NCBI RefSeq assembly: GCF_027409185.1
Contig: NC_084463.1
Location: forward strand, 160,433,869-160,497,868
DNA from: Cynocephalus volans
Taxonomy: Eukaryota > Chordata > Mammalia > Dermoptera > Cynocephalidae
Reading direction: 5' to 3'
Length of the DNA stretch: 64,000 nucleotides
The notes under the pieces are model-generated. The model did not search any database and had not been told where the DNA came from. It saw nothing but the letters and a program-made list of their open reading frames with translations. Made by a program: the position numbers and the translations under genes. Shown piece by piece: positions 11,068 to 21,569 of the stretch (position 1 is its first letter; each line of letters starts with the position of its first letter).

Positions 11068-11672
11068 TGTATTAGTCTGTTTTTTTTTTCAAAAGATGAC
11101 CGGTAAGGGGATCTTACTCCTTGACTTGGTGTTGTCAGCACCACGCTCAGCCAGTGAGCAAACCGGCCATCCCTATACAGGATCCGAACCCATGGCCTTG
11201 GTGTTATCAGCACCGCACTCTCCCGAGTGAGCCACGGGCCAGCCCCAGTATTAGTCTGTTTTTGTTGCTTATAACAAAATACCTGAAACTGGGAGACTTA
11301 TAAAGAAAACGAAATTTATTGCTTACAGTTTCTGAGGCTGGGAAGTCCAGAGTCCATCTGGTGGTGGCAACAGTGACCCAGGGGTCTCACACTGCAAGAT
11401 GGTGGAAGCAGAGAGAGCAGAGAGAGAGAGAAAGAAAGACTCTCTTCTTTTAAAGCCCTCAGAGCCACACCCCTGACCACCATTTTTAATCCATTCACAC
11501 AACACAGTCCTACAATCCAATCACCTCTTTAAGTCTCCACTTTTCAATTATCATAATAGGATTTCCCACCCTCCTAACAGTCACAGTGGGGTTAAGTTTC
11601 TAATACACAAAACTTGGGGGACACAATTCAAGCTTCAGTGAGTTTTGGGGGGACATAATTCAATCCACTAAA
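11068..11672 (-). mobile_element. MST/THE1-type MaLR solo LTR
   Basis: The + strand starts TGTATTAGTCTG and contains 'ataacaaaatacctgaaact' and 'ggacacaattcaa', features of MST/THE1-like LTRs. The 5-bp duplication gagac lies at 11063-11067 and 11673-11677. A SINE dimer sits inside, close to one end. A short tandem repeat of 'gggggacacaattcaa'-like sequence lies near its other end. Fossil LTR without internal genes. Confidence 0.75.
11085..11247 (-). repeat. tRNA-Ile-type SINE dimer inside the MaLR LTR
   Basis: Right unit, linker and left unit of the dimer in reverse complement. Perfect 16-bp target duplication gtattagtctgttttt at 11069-11084 and 11248-11263. Confidence 0.9.
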
Positions 11673-11740
11673 GAGACTCAGAGAGGCTAAGAGACTCAGA
11701 GATATTCACAGAGACTCAAGAGACCCAGAGACTCTGCCCC

Positions 11741-12007
11741 AGCAAGGCACACAGTCAGTGAATCAAAACTTACCCACCAGCCACTCTCAGCCCAGGCCTC
11801 ATTTCCCAGGCTCAGCACCCTGCCTGGCGCTACATTTGTAGAGAAGGGTAAAGGGGTCCTAGCTGCCTACCTGTCCTGTGGGGTTTCAGGCCCTGGGGTC
11901 CAGCTAGCCAGCCTGGTGAAGAAGATTTGGAGAGGCTTTCACCCTGGGGAGCCACACCTGGGAAGCAGGTGGCAGTGACTGGGTTCACTCATAGAGGTAG
12001 GTGGTGA
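11741..12007. other. Sequence upstream of SPDYC
   Basis: GC-richer than the L1 area before it. No gene or repeat recognised; it may hold distal promoter elements of SPDYC. Confidence 0.35.
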
Positions 12008-12152
12008 TGGCCAAGCCCCACCCCCTTCCCAGGAAGAGCCTGATAGGTGGAGAAGCAGGGCAGGGCTATGGCCAAGCCCCACCCCTTGTCCAGGGAAGGC
12101 CTGATTGGTGGAGGAGTGGGGCAGGGCGGGGCAGCCCTCGGGGTACATAAAC
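12008..12152 (+). promoter_or_regulatory. SPDYC: SPDYC proximal promoter with a 61-bp tandem duplication
   Basis: Two near-identical blocks, 12008-12068 and 12069-12128, each carry 'atggccaagccccacccc' (a CACCC/GC-box-like site). In the second block the inverted CCAAT motif ATTGG is intact (12105-12109); in the first it reads ATAGG. A TATA-like CATAAA follows at 12147-12152. The likely transcription start is about 25-30 bp further on. A non-coding first exon would end at 12202 with a good donor (gtaagt). The reading as a promoter is inference from motif order. Confidence 0.6.
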
Positions 12153-12479
12153 GCACTCTCCGGTGGGCTGGGAGTCATGCTGTAGGTAATTTCTGAGTCC
12201 GGGTAAGTCATCTTGCAGGAGGAGGCTCGGCTGCTTTTGGGAACCTAGGTGGACCACGAGGTGGGGGACAGCACGGGGATGACACCTCGTCCTGGGTGCC
12301 TTAGTTGGCGTCTCTCTCCAGGATTGAGGGAGGGTTTAGGAAAGTCTAATATCATTCTTCTTTCTGGGCCTCAGTTTCCTCCCAGTGTAAGGGGTCGGTG
12401 GCCCTTTCAACTCTGCTCTGGTGCGGTGTGTCGGGGGGATGGTTGTGAGATTGGGGGCAAGAGGAGCAGTTAGGGCTTT

Positions 12480-12645
12480 GGGAGTCAGACGGGCTCCACT
12501 TTTAACTGGCTGAGAGGCCTCCCGCTTCAGTCTCCTCGTTTGCAAAATGCGTCTTTTGCTATACCTACCTACCAGGATGGAATGAGATAACACGGGAAAG
12601 CGTCGAGCACAGCCCCAGGCACTCAGGAAGCCCTCAGGGGTGATT
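12480..12645 (+). repeat. MIR remnant in SPDYC intron 1
   Basis: The words 'tcagtctcctcgtttgcaaa' and 'gaatgagataacacgggaaa' follow the MIR core pattern. Old and diverged. Confidence 0.5.
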
Positions 12646-12927
12646 GTGGCTGCTGTTGTCCTCGCTGGCCTGGTGGGGAGTGCCAGAGGAGGGCTGGGGT
12701 GCCATACCCTCCAGCAACTCTTTGTTTCTATTCTGGCTCCCACCCCTCATGCATCCCAGCTGCTCTTTGCTCTGAGCCCCCAAGTGTCCACATTCATCCC
12801 TCCACCTTCTTGGGCCTCTGTCGGACCAGCCTTGGGCATCAAAGGGGTAGATACTAAGTGGTGAGGCTGCTTTCTCTACAGGTCACCCTGCCCCATCCCA
12901 CCCCACCCTGCCCCCACCCCCTATGAG

Positions 12928-14599
12928 ATGAGTGACGGCCAAGACCCTGCCACTGTCCTCGGGATTACCACCGAGGTGAAGCCAGAGGGCTGCAGCAGTC
13001 AAGGTGGGGGTGATGGGTTTCTCCAGTCCCACCGGCACCAGGAGCTCCAGGCCTTCCTCAACCTACTGGGTGAGTTTCCTTGGGGGGCTGGCATGGGAAA
13101 GGCTGTGGGACCAAATGTGAAAACAGATGTGAAAGAAAGGCCTGCCCCTCTCCCTCTCAGGTGACCCAGGTTTGACAGGTGGGGGGGGGGTCATGTCAGA
13201 AAGTGGGTTCAGTGTCCTGGGCTTTGGAGCTTCTGATGCCACCTCTTCTCTATGGAGAGCGGTGGTAACCCGGGTCCCCTATTTCTTTTCTCTACCCCTA
13301 GAGAACAGTTTTTTCCAGGAATTCCTCTCCATAGACCCCTGCTTCCAGATTTCGGATAAGGTGAGGGAGCACAGTGTGGGGAGAGGCTGGCGGTCACTTT
13401 AGGGAAAAGTTGAATTAGTGGGACTTGAATGCTGCTACTTTTGGGTCCCCTTGTTTGGTGCGGAGAGCCACTGGCTTTTCACCCTTAAACCCTTGACTTG
13501 CAGGCCCCTCCCCCATCTTCCCTGTCTTTTGTTCCCTGTGTCCAAACTTCCTTGGGTGCACGTGAACCTGGCCGCGAGCCCCTCCTCTCCAGAGGCTGAA
13601 TCGAACCACCCCATCTGTCTCTGCAGTATCTCCTGGCCATGGCACTGGTCTACTTCTGGCGCGCCAGGCTGAAGCTCAGCGAGTACACCCACAGCAACCT
13701 GTTCTTGGCCCTGTGAGTGGCAGGGCTGGGCACTGCAGGCATCTGCTGGGGGTTGTAGGATGGAGCAGGGCAGATGCTATGGCCTCTGCCCCCTGACCCC
13801 ATGCCTCTGTGGCCAGATACCTTGCAAATGACATGGAGGAGGACATGGAGGAGCCCAAATACGAGATTTTCCCATGGGCTCTGGGGAAAGATTGGTGTTC
13901 ACGGGTGGGGAAATTCCTGCACCAGAGAGATGAGTTGTGGGCACGGATGGGCTTCCGGGCCGTCGTGAGCCGCCAGTGCTGTGAGGAGGTGAGGCTGGGC
14001 CAGCATGCTGGGGTGGGGGGAAGCCTGGGCCTCTCACCCCCATTTACTGTCCCCTACTCCTCCCAGGTCATGGCGAAGGAGCCATCCCACTGGGCTTGGA
14101 CTCGGAAGCGGCGCCCCCACCATGGTGGGGTTCAGAGGGGCTGGCCACAGGCCGCAGTCCCCTTACCCCGGGGCCCCGGCCACTCACCACCCCACTGTTC
14201 CCACTGTGGCTTGTCCCAGCACCACAGCTGCCACCGCTCCGTGCCCGTGTCATCCAACCATCCCTCCCTGACCTCTGAGTGTCATCACCCTCCCTCCCAA
14301 AATTGCCTCTCAGTGGTCAAAAACCCCTGGGGTGGGGACTTCCTCATTGTCTTGCCCCTCCAGATGCAACTGGAGCCAGGCACCTACACCCTCCACAGTG
14401 AGTAGGGGACAGGAGCTGGGGGGGCTGGCTTGGGAGCCTGGGAGGCAGGAGTGGGGACCAACAGAATGGGAGGGAGGGGCACATGGGCCTGGGGTCGCAG
14501 CTGCCTCCTAGCTGTGTGAACTTGGCAAGTTTCCTTTCTGAGCCTCACTCTGTCCTCCCCGCAGTCATCCCAAAGCCTCTGCCACACCCTGGGCACTGA
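12928..14599 (+). CDS. SPDYC: Speedy/RINGO cell-cycle regulator C, 6 coding exons, 274 aa
   Basis: Speedy/RINGO proteins bind and activate CDK1/CDK2 without a cyclin. Coding exons: 12928-13069, 13302-13360, 13627-13712, 13817-13988, 14067-14397, 14565-14599; all introns are GT-AG and phases join to an open 274-codon frame. The Speedy domain spans roughly residues 45-165: FFQEFLSIDPCFQISDK, YLLAMALVYFWRARLKLSEYT, LYLANDMEEDMEEPKYEIFPW and WARMGFRAVVSRQCCEEV. The tail is Pro/His/Ser/Cys-rich and ends PKPLPHPGH, like the human protein as I recall it. The start at 12928 is the first in-frame ATG after an exon-1 stop (12183-12185). The human protein as I recall it begins about 13 residues further upstream. 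Intron 5 (13989-14066) is 78 nt and has no in-frame stop. Nothing looks broken. Confidence 0.93.
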
Positions 14600-14778
14600 C
14601 GCTCTGCAGAATGACAAGCAGCCGTCCTGCCTGCTAGCTGACCAGCGCTCTGCTGGCCGTGCCCCCCACCCCCTGCCCCATCCTCCGGTCCTGTGGGCCA
14701 CATGCTAACAGTGCTGCCCCACCCCCGCCCCTTCCTTCCAACCTGCAACTTGTACCCACTCTGGCCCTGGCCCGCTCT

Positions 14779-14784
14779 AATAAA
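14779..14784 (+). terminator. SPDYC: SPDYC polyadenylation signal
   Basis: AATAAA lies 180 nt after the stop codon; cleavage is likely near 14800. Confidence 0.8.
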
Positions 14785-14799
14785 TTCATGTCCACAGGA

Positions 14800-15571
14800 C
14801 ACCAACTGTGCTTAGGTCCTGGCCTGGCTCCTTGACCCAGGGTAGGGATGAGGAGGGGAGAGGAGGGTCTGCTGGGGTTAGGACCCACCTATGGATGATG
14901 AGATCTACACAGTGCTGATGGGATTAAATGAGATGAATTTAGAAGAGGGCCTGGGACCTATTACATTCAAATGGAAAACAGCTCTATAGTCAGTCCAGAA
15001 ATGTCTTCAGGGCCAGGTGTGTTTAGGATAAAACTTGGTACCTTCCCTGGGCTGCAATCAAATAAAATGTAGTAATTATTATAATACAACCTCCCCACCC
15101 CCACCCATAATGAGAACTCAAAAGAGTAAATTTCTTGTTAATGGCAAAGGGAAAGCTAACCAGAGGAGGTGGCATTTGAACTGGGCCTGGGTATTCAAGG
15201 AAAGACAATCGAGAGTAAGGCTTGGTCTTTGGAGCCAGACAGTTTAAATTCAAACTCCAGGTCCCCGTGTGACCGTGGCATGCTATTTAGTCTCCCTTGC
15301 CTTATCTGTAAAATGGGTATTATACTAAAGTGGGTGTTATGGGATTTGAATGGGTTAATCCTGTGGAAAGGTTTAGAACATTGTCTTCATGAAGAGATGG
15401 GAGCATGGGTGTTCCAGCAGAGGGGACTGCTGCCTACGGAAAGGCCAGCGAGGAGGGTGTGTTTGGGGAACGGATAGAACAGAAGATGCAGAACGCTGGA
15501 GGAGAGTGGACAGTTCCCCAGCAGGCTCTAGGAGTGGCTCCCAAAGAGCAGAGGTAAGAAAGCCTGGAAAG
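14800..15571. other. Intergenic sequence between SPDYC and CAPN1, first part
   Basis: No gene seen. A MIR lies at 15215-15395; the rest is unclassified. Confidence 0.5.
15215..15395 (+). repeat. MIR SINE remnant
   Basis: 'tttggagccagacagtttaa' followed by 'ttatctgtaaaatgggtatt' is the MIR core in sense order. Confidence 0.7.
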
Positions 15572-15657
15572 GGGCTGGCTGTTTAGCTCAGTTGGTTAGA
15601 GCAGAGCCTTGTAACACCAAGGTCAAGGGTTTGGATCTTCCACCCCCTCCCCAAAAA
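15572..15657 (+). repeat. tRNA-Ile-type SINE monomer
   Basis: Close to the tRNA-Ile form: 'gttagagcagagccttgtaa' and 'aaggtcaagggtttggatc'. The flanks share agcctgga. Confidence 0.75.
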
Positions 15658-15705
15658 AGCCTGGAGATTGAGGACATTAGAAGCAAAGACAAAGACAAAA
15701 ATGTA

Positions 15706-15779
15706 CTTTTTGTGTGTGTGGCTGGCGGTACAGGGATCAGAGACCTTGACCTTTGTGTATACCACACTCTAGCCAATTG
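15706..15779 (-). repeat. tRNA-Ile-type SINE monomer
   Basis: Reverse complement from 'ggctggcggtacagggatc'. It lacks the last part of the 5' end. The flanks share aaaatgta-tttt. Confidence 0.7.
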
Positions 15780-16600
15780 TAAAATGTATTTTTGTTTTGT
15801 TTTTCAATAGATAATGTACTCACACGTGCATTCTGAACCAAGAGTCACCCTCTTGCCCCTGACTCCCAGCCACCTGCTTCCCTGCCCCGGAAGCAATGCC
15901 AATAGTAGTTTCTTACATCCTTCCAGAGAAAGAAGCTAAACATATATCATCAAGCGTTGTGTAATAAAATACATATATATTTGGTCTCTGCCCCCGGTTC
16001 CTGACACAGAGCTCCTAAAACCCTTGGAATTTTCTGAGTGACAGGAATGTCTTTTGTTGTTCATAGCAAGCTTCTGAGTTATGCATGAGACCGCACCCGA
16101 GTTTATGCTATTGAAGTGACTGGCTGGGACCCCTAGATAGCTTCAGGGTGGGGGTTGGTCATCAGACCAATCTAGAGGGTGGGAACTGGGGGGGGGCAAA
16201 GGGGGTATTGAAGATTGGGTTAGAAACGCTCTTCAACACTTAGATCTTCTAGGAGGGTGGGAGAGAGCATGGCAGCTCTGTACCCCACACCCCCCTACCC
16301 CCACACTTTCATTGCACTATGCATCTCTTCCATCTGGCTGCTTCTGAGTTGTTTCCTTTATAGTAAGACCAGTACTAGTAAGTAAAGCACTGTGAGTTCT
16401 GTGAGTCTTCTACCACATTATCAAACCCGAGGAAGGGGTGGTGGGAACCCCTGTATTTCCAGATGTGGGTCGCCTAGGCAGTCAGTTAGTGCTGACATCG
16501 GAAGTAGGGGCAGCCTTAACCTGAGGGATCTGTTCTAACTCAAGGAGTTAGTGTCACAACGGAATTGAATTGCCGACCGCCCAATTGGTGTTGGAGAAAT
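15780..16600. other. Intergenic sequence without recognised genes
   Basis: Contains poly-pyrimidine and G-rich runs, but I recognise no gene. The 15800-15970 part may be old LINE sequence. Confidence 0.4.
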
Positions 16601-16735
16601 GGTGTGGAAAATGTCTTTCCAGTGAGAAGTGGTCAGAAAGAACACAAGACATCAAACATGCATACCCACCCGCTTTTTATTAAACTCGAATGGTAGAATT
16701 CCATGTGTCCTGTTGTGTACTTATCAACGTATTTT

Positions 16736-16759
16736 TTTTTTTTTAATAATTTTATTTTC
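16736..16759 (-). mobile_element. Tiny poly(A)-type insert with its own target duplication
   Basis: A 24-nt T/A-rich stretch is bounded by the perfect 16-bp direct repeat cttatcaacgtatttt (16720-16735, 16760-16775). It looks like a retrotransposed tail with almost no body. Confidence 0.6.
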
Positions 16760-16788
16760 CTTATCAACGTATTTTGAAGATGGTTCCG

Positions 16789-16951
16789 GGGGCTGGCCTG
16801 TGGCTCACTTGGGAGAGTGCGGTGCTGATAACACGAAGGCCACGGGTTCGGATCCTATATAGGGATGGCCAGTTTGCTCACTGGCTGAGCGTGGTGCTGA
16901 CAACACCAAGCCAAGGGTTAAGATCCCCTTACCAGTAAAAAAAAAAAAAAA
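16789..16951 (+). repeat. tRNA-Ile-type SINE dimer
   Basis: Complete dimer: left unit with 'tggctcacttgggagagtg', linker 'cctatatagggatggcc', right unit, A-tail. Target duplication aagatggttccg / aagacggttccg. Confidence 0.9.
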
Positions 16952-17686
16952 AAGACGGTTCCGTATCCATATGTCCTTTTTTATAGCTGTATTGTATTCC
17001 TCTTTATGGATACCATAAAGTAACTAGTCCCATACTGATGGACTTTTGTTTCTAGGCTTCTGCTATTCCAAACAGTGCTACATGAGTGACTGTGTAAGGA
17101 CATCATTATTCAAATGTGAAAAGATATCTGTAGAATGAATTCCTAGAATTGCTCAGCCAAGGGCTAAGCCAAAATGGTAATTTTGACAATTTTTGCCAAA
17201 TGCCCCTCTAGAGACTATGCTCATTCACTAACCCCCACTCCCATCAGCAGGGTATGAGAAGGCCTGTTTTCCAGAACATTCTAAGTAGAAAATAGTCTTG
17301 GAGAAATTTTAATTTGTATTTTTCTTTTGAGTGATCTCAAGCATCTTTTCATATGTTTAAGAGCCATTTGTCATCTTTTCTATGAATTCTTATCTTTTGC
17401 CCATTTTCCCACTGTTTTTGGTTTCTGATTGACATATAAGGACTTTTTTTTCTATAAATGGAAAAAAATAGCCCTATAAGATATAAATTGTTAATATTTT
17501 CTTCAGTTCATTTTGGCTTTCTCTTAGATTTTTAATGTAGTGAAAAATAGAATTTTATGGCTTCTGGGTTTTGTATCATGGTTAAAAAGACTCTTTCCAC
17601 ACTGAGATGATTACAAAAATCTCCTCCCTTAGCTCCTGGCTGTATTTTTGTTTTCATCTTTTATATTTATTTATTTATTTTACTTT

Positions 17687-17731
17687 TTGGCAGCTGGCCA
17701 GTATGGGGATTGAACCCTTGAATTTGGTGTT
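17687..17731 (-). repeat. tRNA-Ile-type SINE, truncated
   Basis: 'ggcagctggccagtatgggg' begins the monomer's 3' part; the 5' half is missing. Confidence 0.6.
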
Positions 17732-18175
17732 TCATTTTTTTTGACATTAAAATTTTGAGTTCATCTGGAATTTCTACTAAGATGCAAATTATGACTCTAA
17801 CTTTATTTTTCCCAGATTCTCCCTTCCCTTTTTTTAATGCCTTTTATTGAATAACTCATCTTTTCTCACCAGATTTGAAATGTTACTTTTGTCACCTACT
17901 AAATCCCTGTGTGCATTTGGATCTGTTTCTAGATTTCTGTCATCCATTGATCTATGTGTGTCAATACCCCTCTTTAATTATTACACTTTAATGACAGATT
18001 TGTCATATTTTAATATCTTGTAGGGTTAGTTTGCATTTATTCTTTTGTTTTCAGAAGTTTTCTGGCTATTCTTGCTTAATTTCCCTTATGAACTTTTTTT
18101 TTTTTTTAAATAAGAAATACATTTGATCTTTTTCAATATGAACTTTGTTTATTTATTTTTAATTTTTATTTATTT

Positions 18176-18336
18176 TGAAAGGTGACCAGTAAGGGGACCT
18201 TAACCCTTGACTTGGTGTTGTCAGCACCACGCTCTCCCAAGTGAGCTCACCGGCCATCCCTATATAGGGATCCGAACCTGTGGCCTTGGTGTTATCAGCA
18301 CCACACTCTTCCCGAGTGAGCCACAGGCCGGCCCTA
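18176..18336 (-). repeat. tRNA-Ile-type SINE dimer
   Basis: Reverse complement of the full dimer, from 'aggtgaccagtaaggggacc' to 'gccacaggccggccc'. Confidence 0.85.
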
Positions 18337-19224
18337 GGGCAGTTTTAGATATACAGAAAAATTGCTTGGAAAGTGCAGAGTTGCCATATACCCTTCTTCT
18401 TCCAGCAGCTTCTCCTATTAGTAACATCTTGCGTTACTGTGGTATATTTGTGACAATTGATGAAGCAATACTGATACAGTATTATTAACTATATTAACTA
18501 AAGTCCATAGTTTACATTAGGGTTCACTCTTAGTGTTATACAGTTTTATGGGTTTTGACACATGCGTAATGTCATGTAGTCACCATTACAGTGTCATACA
18601 GAGTAGTTTCACTGCCCTTAAAACGCCCTGTGCTCCACCCACTCATCCCTCTCCTCCTCCAAACCCCTGACAATCACGGATCTTTCTACTATGTTAGTTT
18701 TGCCTTTTCCAGAAAGTCATATCGTCGAAATTTTACAGTATAACTTTCCTACTGGCTTCTTTTACTCAGCAATATGCATTTAAGGTGGCACCATGGCTTT
18801 CCATAGTTTGATAGCTAATTTCTTTTTATGACTGAATTTTAAAGAAACTGCTGTTTTCCAAAGAGGTGGTATCATTTTACCACCAACAGTGTATGAGAGT
18901 TCCAGTCCTTCCACATCCTTGACAATACTTGATACGGTCAATCTTTAAAATTTTAGCCATTCTAGTAGGTGGTTCTACTAGTAGTGGTCCTTCTGGTGGT
19001 TTTAATTTGCATTTCCCCAATAAGTAATGTGTTGAGCATTTTCACACGCCATCTATGTATCTTGGATGAAGTGTCCAAATATTTTGCCCATTTTTTGGAT
19101 TTTTTTTAAAGTTGTATAAGTTCTTTACACAAGTTCTAAGTACAAGTCCTACATCAGATATAATTTTTGCAACTATTTCCTCCCTGTCTATGGTTTGTCT
19201 TTTTGTTTCCATTAAAGAAAATCA

Positions 19225-19880
19225 AAGTTACTTTACCCCAAATTATACTTTGACATATTTCCAGATTGCTATTCAGAAGGGCTAGAAACATGCGATAGCT
19301 AAAAAGCTGCCTTTTGTGGGAGAGATTTGCATCTGCAGGGAAAACCTGCACCGGTACAGTCAGGCTTTCCCTGAGGCCCCCTCCGTTGTCTACCACTGAT
19401 TCTTTCTGAGGGCAGCTCCCAGATCACCTGAGATATTTTCATCTTACAAGACAGACTTTGCCTGGCCTGCTTCCCTCCCTTCACCTGTTAAGCCACCTCC
19501 TCCAGAGCTCAGAGAAATTTGGTCCCAGGCCATTGTTTGGGATCACTGATTTCCCCTGAAAAGCATTTACTCCCACATCCCCCATCTCCCCTCTCCCCAA
19601 TGAAAAAAGGGTATTTAAGCATTAACCACCTAGCTGTCCTTCGAGTTTTTGTCACTTTGTATGACTCACGTGCACAGATGTGCACATAATAAAAATCATT
19701 ATGCTTTTTTCCCCGTTAATCTATTACCAGTTTATTTTTTTTGGCAGCTGGCTGATTGCGGGATCTGAACCTTTGACCCTGATGTTATAACAACGCTCTC
19801 TAACCAGCCAGCTAATCAGCCAGCTCATATTATTGGTTTGTTTTATAGGCTCAAATGACCAAACCTTCAGGGGAATATTT
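19225..19880 (+). mobile_element. Solo LTR, probably ERV1-like
   Basis: Contains a TATA-like 'gggtatttaagc' near 19607, 'cataataaaa' near 19686, and a 3' part 'ccgttaatctatta ... ggctcaaatgaccaaac' that recalls ERV1 (gammaretrovirus-type) LTR ends. Ends are approximate. A SINE has inserted near its 3' end, so it predates that SINE. Fossil; no internal genes seen. Confidence 0.5.
19736..19824 (-). repeat. tRNA-Ile-type SINE monomer inside the LTR
   Basis: T-run, then 'ggcagctggctgattgcggg', ending in 'gctaatcagccagc'. The flanks share attattgg/attacc-type words. Confidence 0.75.
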
Positions 19881-19910
19881 TATTTTTTTGATGGCCCATG
19901 TCCTCTCTTC

Positions 19911-20003
19911 TATTTTTGGTAGGTGGCCTGTACGGGAACACGAACTCTTGCCTTTGGTGTTTTAAAACCACATTCTAACCAACAGAGCTAACCGGCCAGC
20001 CCC
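19911..20003 (-). repeat. tRNA-Ile-type SINE monomer
   Basis: Reverse complement from 'ggtaggtggcctgtacggga' to 'gagctaaccggccagcccc'. Confidence 0.75.
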
Positions 20004-20186
20004 AACATCATAATAGTGTGTTTTGAAGAACAAAAGTTTTACTTTGATGAAGTTCAATTTATTAATTTTTTTTTTATCATGTATTTTGTTTTGTCATATT
20101 TAAGAAATCTTTGCCAAACACAAAATTGTTAAGATTTTATCCTGTTTTCTTTGAGATGTTTTATAATTTGGGGGTTTATATTTAGG

Positions 20187-20255
20187 TGTGTGTAGTGCAG
20201 TGTTATAACACCAAGGTCAAGGGTTCAGATCCCTGCACTGGCCGGCCACCAAAAA
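20187..20255 (+). repeat. tRNA-Ile-type SINE, 5'-truncated
   Basis: Starts within the D-arm region ('gtgcagtgttataacaccaa') and runs to 'ggccggccacc' plus an A-tail. The flanks share atattta-gtgtgt. Confidence 0.7.
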
Positions 20256-20597
20256 ATATATATATATATATTTATGTGTGTAATACAGTTTGAGTTAAAT
20301 TTTGATACGGTACCCTAAACAGTTATCAAACCCATCTATTTCTCGCTACCTGCCATCTCCCCCATTTGAGTCCCCTGCCCTGTCCCTGGACACCTGTAGC
20401 GGTCTTCTGTCGGGATTCGCTGCTTGCTTTCTTGCCCCTGCCCCCCACCACTCCCATGCAGCCTCCTCTTTCCTTTGTACAAATCTGATCAGCTTTCTTC
20501 TCCCTCAAGTAGGATAAAAATCTAAGCTCTCATGGCCCACCCAGCCCTCCACTCTTCCCGCCCCTTCTTTCCTCTGCTTAAGCAACACCAGGCATAC

Positions 20598-21130
20598 TTT
20601 ATTTCCTCCACCATGCCAAGACTACTTGCAGGCAATCCCTCTGCCGGGCATCTCCCCACCCCTGCCACGACTCCCCTGGTCTGATTAAGACCCACTGTAA
20701 CACATGGAGATCAGGCTTCCGCGAGGCACTTCTGTAGCACTGGCTCCTCTTCGTCCCAATTTATTATGGATGCAATAGCTAGTTTGATGTCTGCCTCCTT
20801 CAGGGGGTGCCGAGGCCATGGGTCTTCGAGCACAATGCCCTGCACATACAGAGGTGGCTCGTGCCCATTTGGGGAACGATCAAACGCAGTGAGGAGGGAC
20901 AGAAAGTTTGTGAAAGTGTTTGTAGGGGCTGCGGCATACGTAGGTTGAGCCAGGGCTTTGATGGGAGGGGGGTCCTTGCTACCTCCCCTGCACATCTTTC
21001 CTCTCCCAGACCCCTGCTCCTTCTGATCCAGCCACAAGGGGCACCTGCGCTTCCCCTTTATTGGCAAGTGTTCTGCAGCCTCTAGACCTTTGCCCTTGGG
21101 GCTCTCTGCTAGGAACCTCCTGCCCAGCAC
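20598..21130 (-). other. Unidentified open frame followed by a poly(A) signal
   Basis: On the minus strand a 139-codon frame runs from 21130 to 20711. A canonical AATAAA (minus strand) lies about 110 nt after the stop, near 20598-20603. The second half (for example PTNTFTNFLSLLTAFDRSP and PLKEADIKLAIASIINWD) looks protein-like, but I do not recognise a family. Overlapping + strand frames are also open here, which weakens the case. It could be a terminal exon, a retrocopy remnant, or chance. Confidence 0.25.
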
Positions 21131-21569
21131 CTCACTGTCTAGTTAACTCCTAGTGTCTAATCAGGACTCCACTTCCTTAATCCCCAAAACTGGACCAGGA
21201 GAGCCTGCTCCCCAGCAGGGGTTGGTTGCCTTAGTCACGGGTCTCTGCTGTGCAAACACCGGCCAGAGGGTTTAGTCAAGATTGGAGCATAAATACTGAA
21301 TGACGAAGGGCAAAGGGTCCGGGTGCTGGTTACAGCCCTGACTCACCAGGTGAGGGAGTTCAAGTCACACCCTCTCAGGCCTCACTTTTCCTCATCTGTA
21401 ACCTGGGGGTGAGAGTGGAGTCAGATTGCATCAGTAGCTCTTACCTTTTTTGGATTCATAGAACCTGGAATCCCAGGAAAGCTACGCACTGTTACTCTGC
21501 AAAATCCTTATGTACACGTCCTGTAAGGGCCACAGCGACTGCCGGGCTGGGGCCCCAGAGATCAGTGAA
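21131..21569. other. Upstream flank of the CAPN1 CpG island
   Basis: No gene seen. A MIR scrap ('tttcctcatctgtaacctgg') lies at about 21340-21420. Confidence 0.4.

Larger units (their letters stand above)
10905..11740. repeat. Degenerate purine-rich minisatellite, split by an LTR
   Basis: A loose tandem array with a unit close to 'gagactcaga' runs 10905-11067 and continues at 11673-11740. The middle is occupied by a MaLR LTR, flanked by gagac, the array's own word. The two halves were one array before the LTR landed. Confidence 0.65.
16600..18170 (-). mobile_element. Old L1 (L1ME-like) 3' region
   Basis: Antisense 3'UTR/ORF2-end blocks: 'gaatgaattcctagaattgc', 'catcttttcatatgtttaag' and 'tttatggcttctgggttttg'. 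Interrupted by a poly(A)-type insert (16736-16759), a SINE dimer (16789-16951) and a SINE fragment (17687-17731). Confidence 0.75.
18337..20170 (-). mobile_element. L1M 3' region, split by an LTR and SINEs
   Basis: Antisense L1M 3' blocks run 18340-19205 ('accaacagtgtatgagagtt', 'tagccattctagtaggtgg') and resume at about 20005-20170 ('ttactttgatgaagttcaat'). The gap is filled by an LTR and two SINEs. Confidence 0.7.

Noticed and set aside
13809-14405. One continuous 198-aa SPDYC exon ending at TAG 14403
   Set aside because: Splicing at 13988/14067 and 14397/14565 restores the known Speedy C-terminal ending (PKPLPHPGH); the unspliced reading does not.
15572-15657. tRNA-Ile gene candidates (this and other monomers)
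   Set aside because: They have A-rich tails, target duplications and changes in tRNA-like stems, and they occur in dozens of diverged copies. They are SINEs, not tRNA genes.
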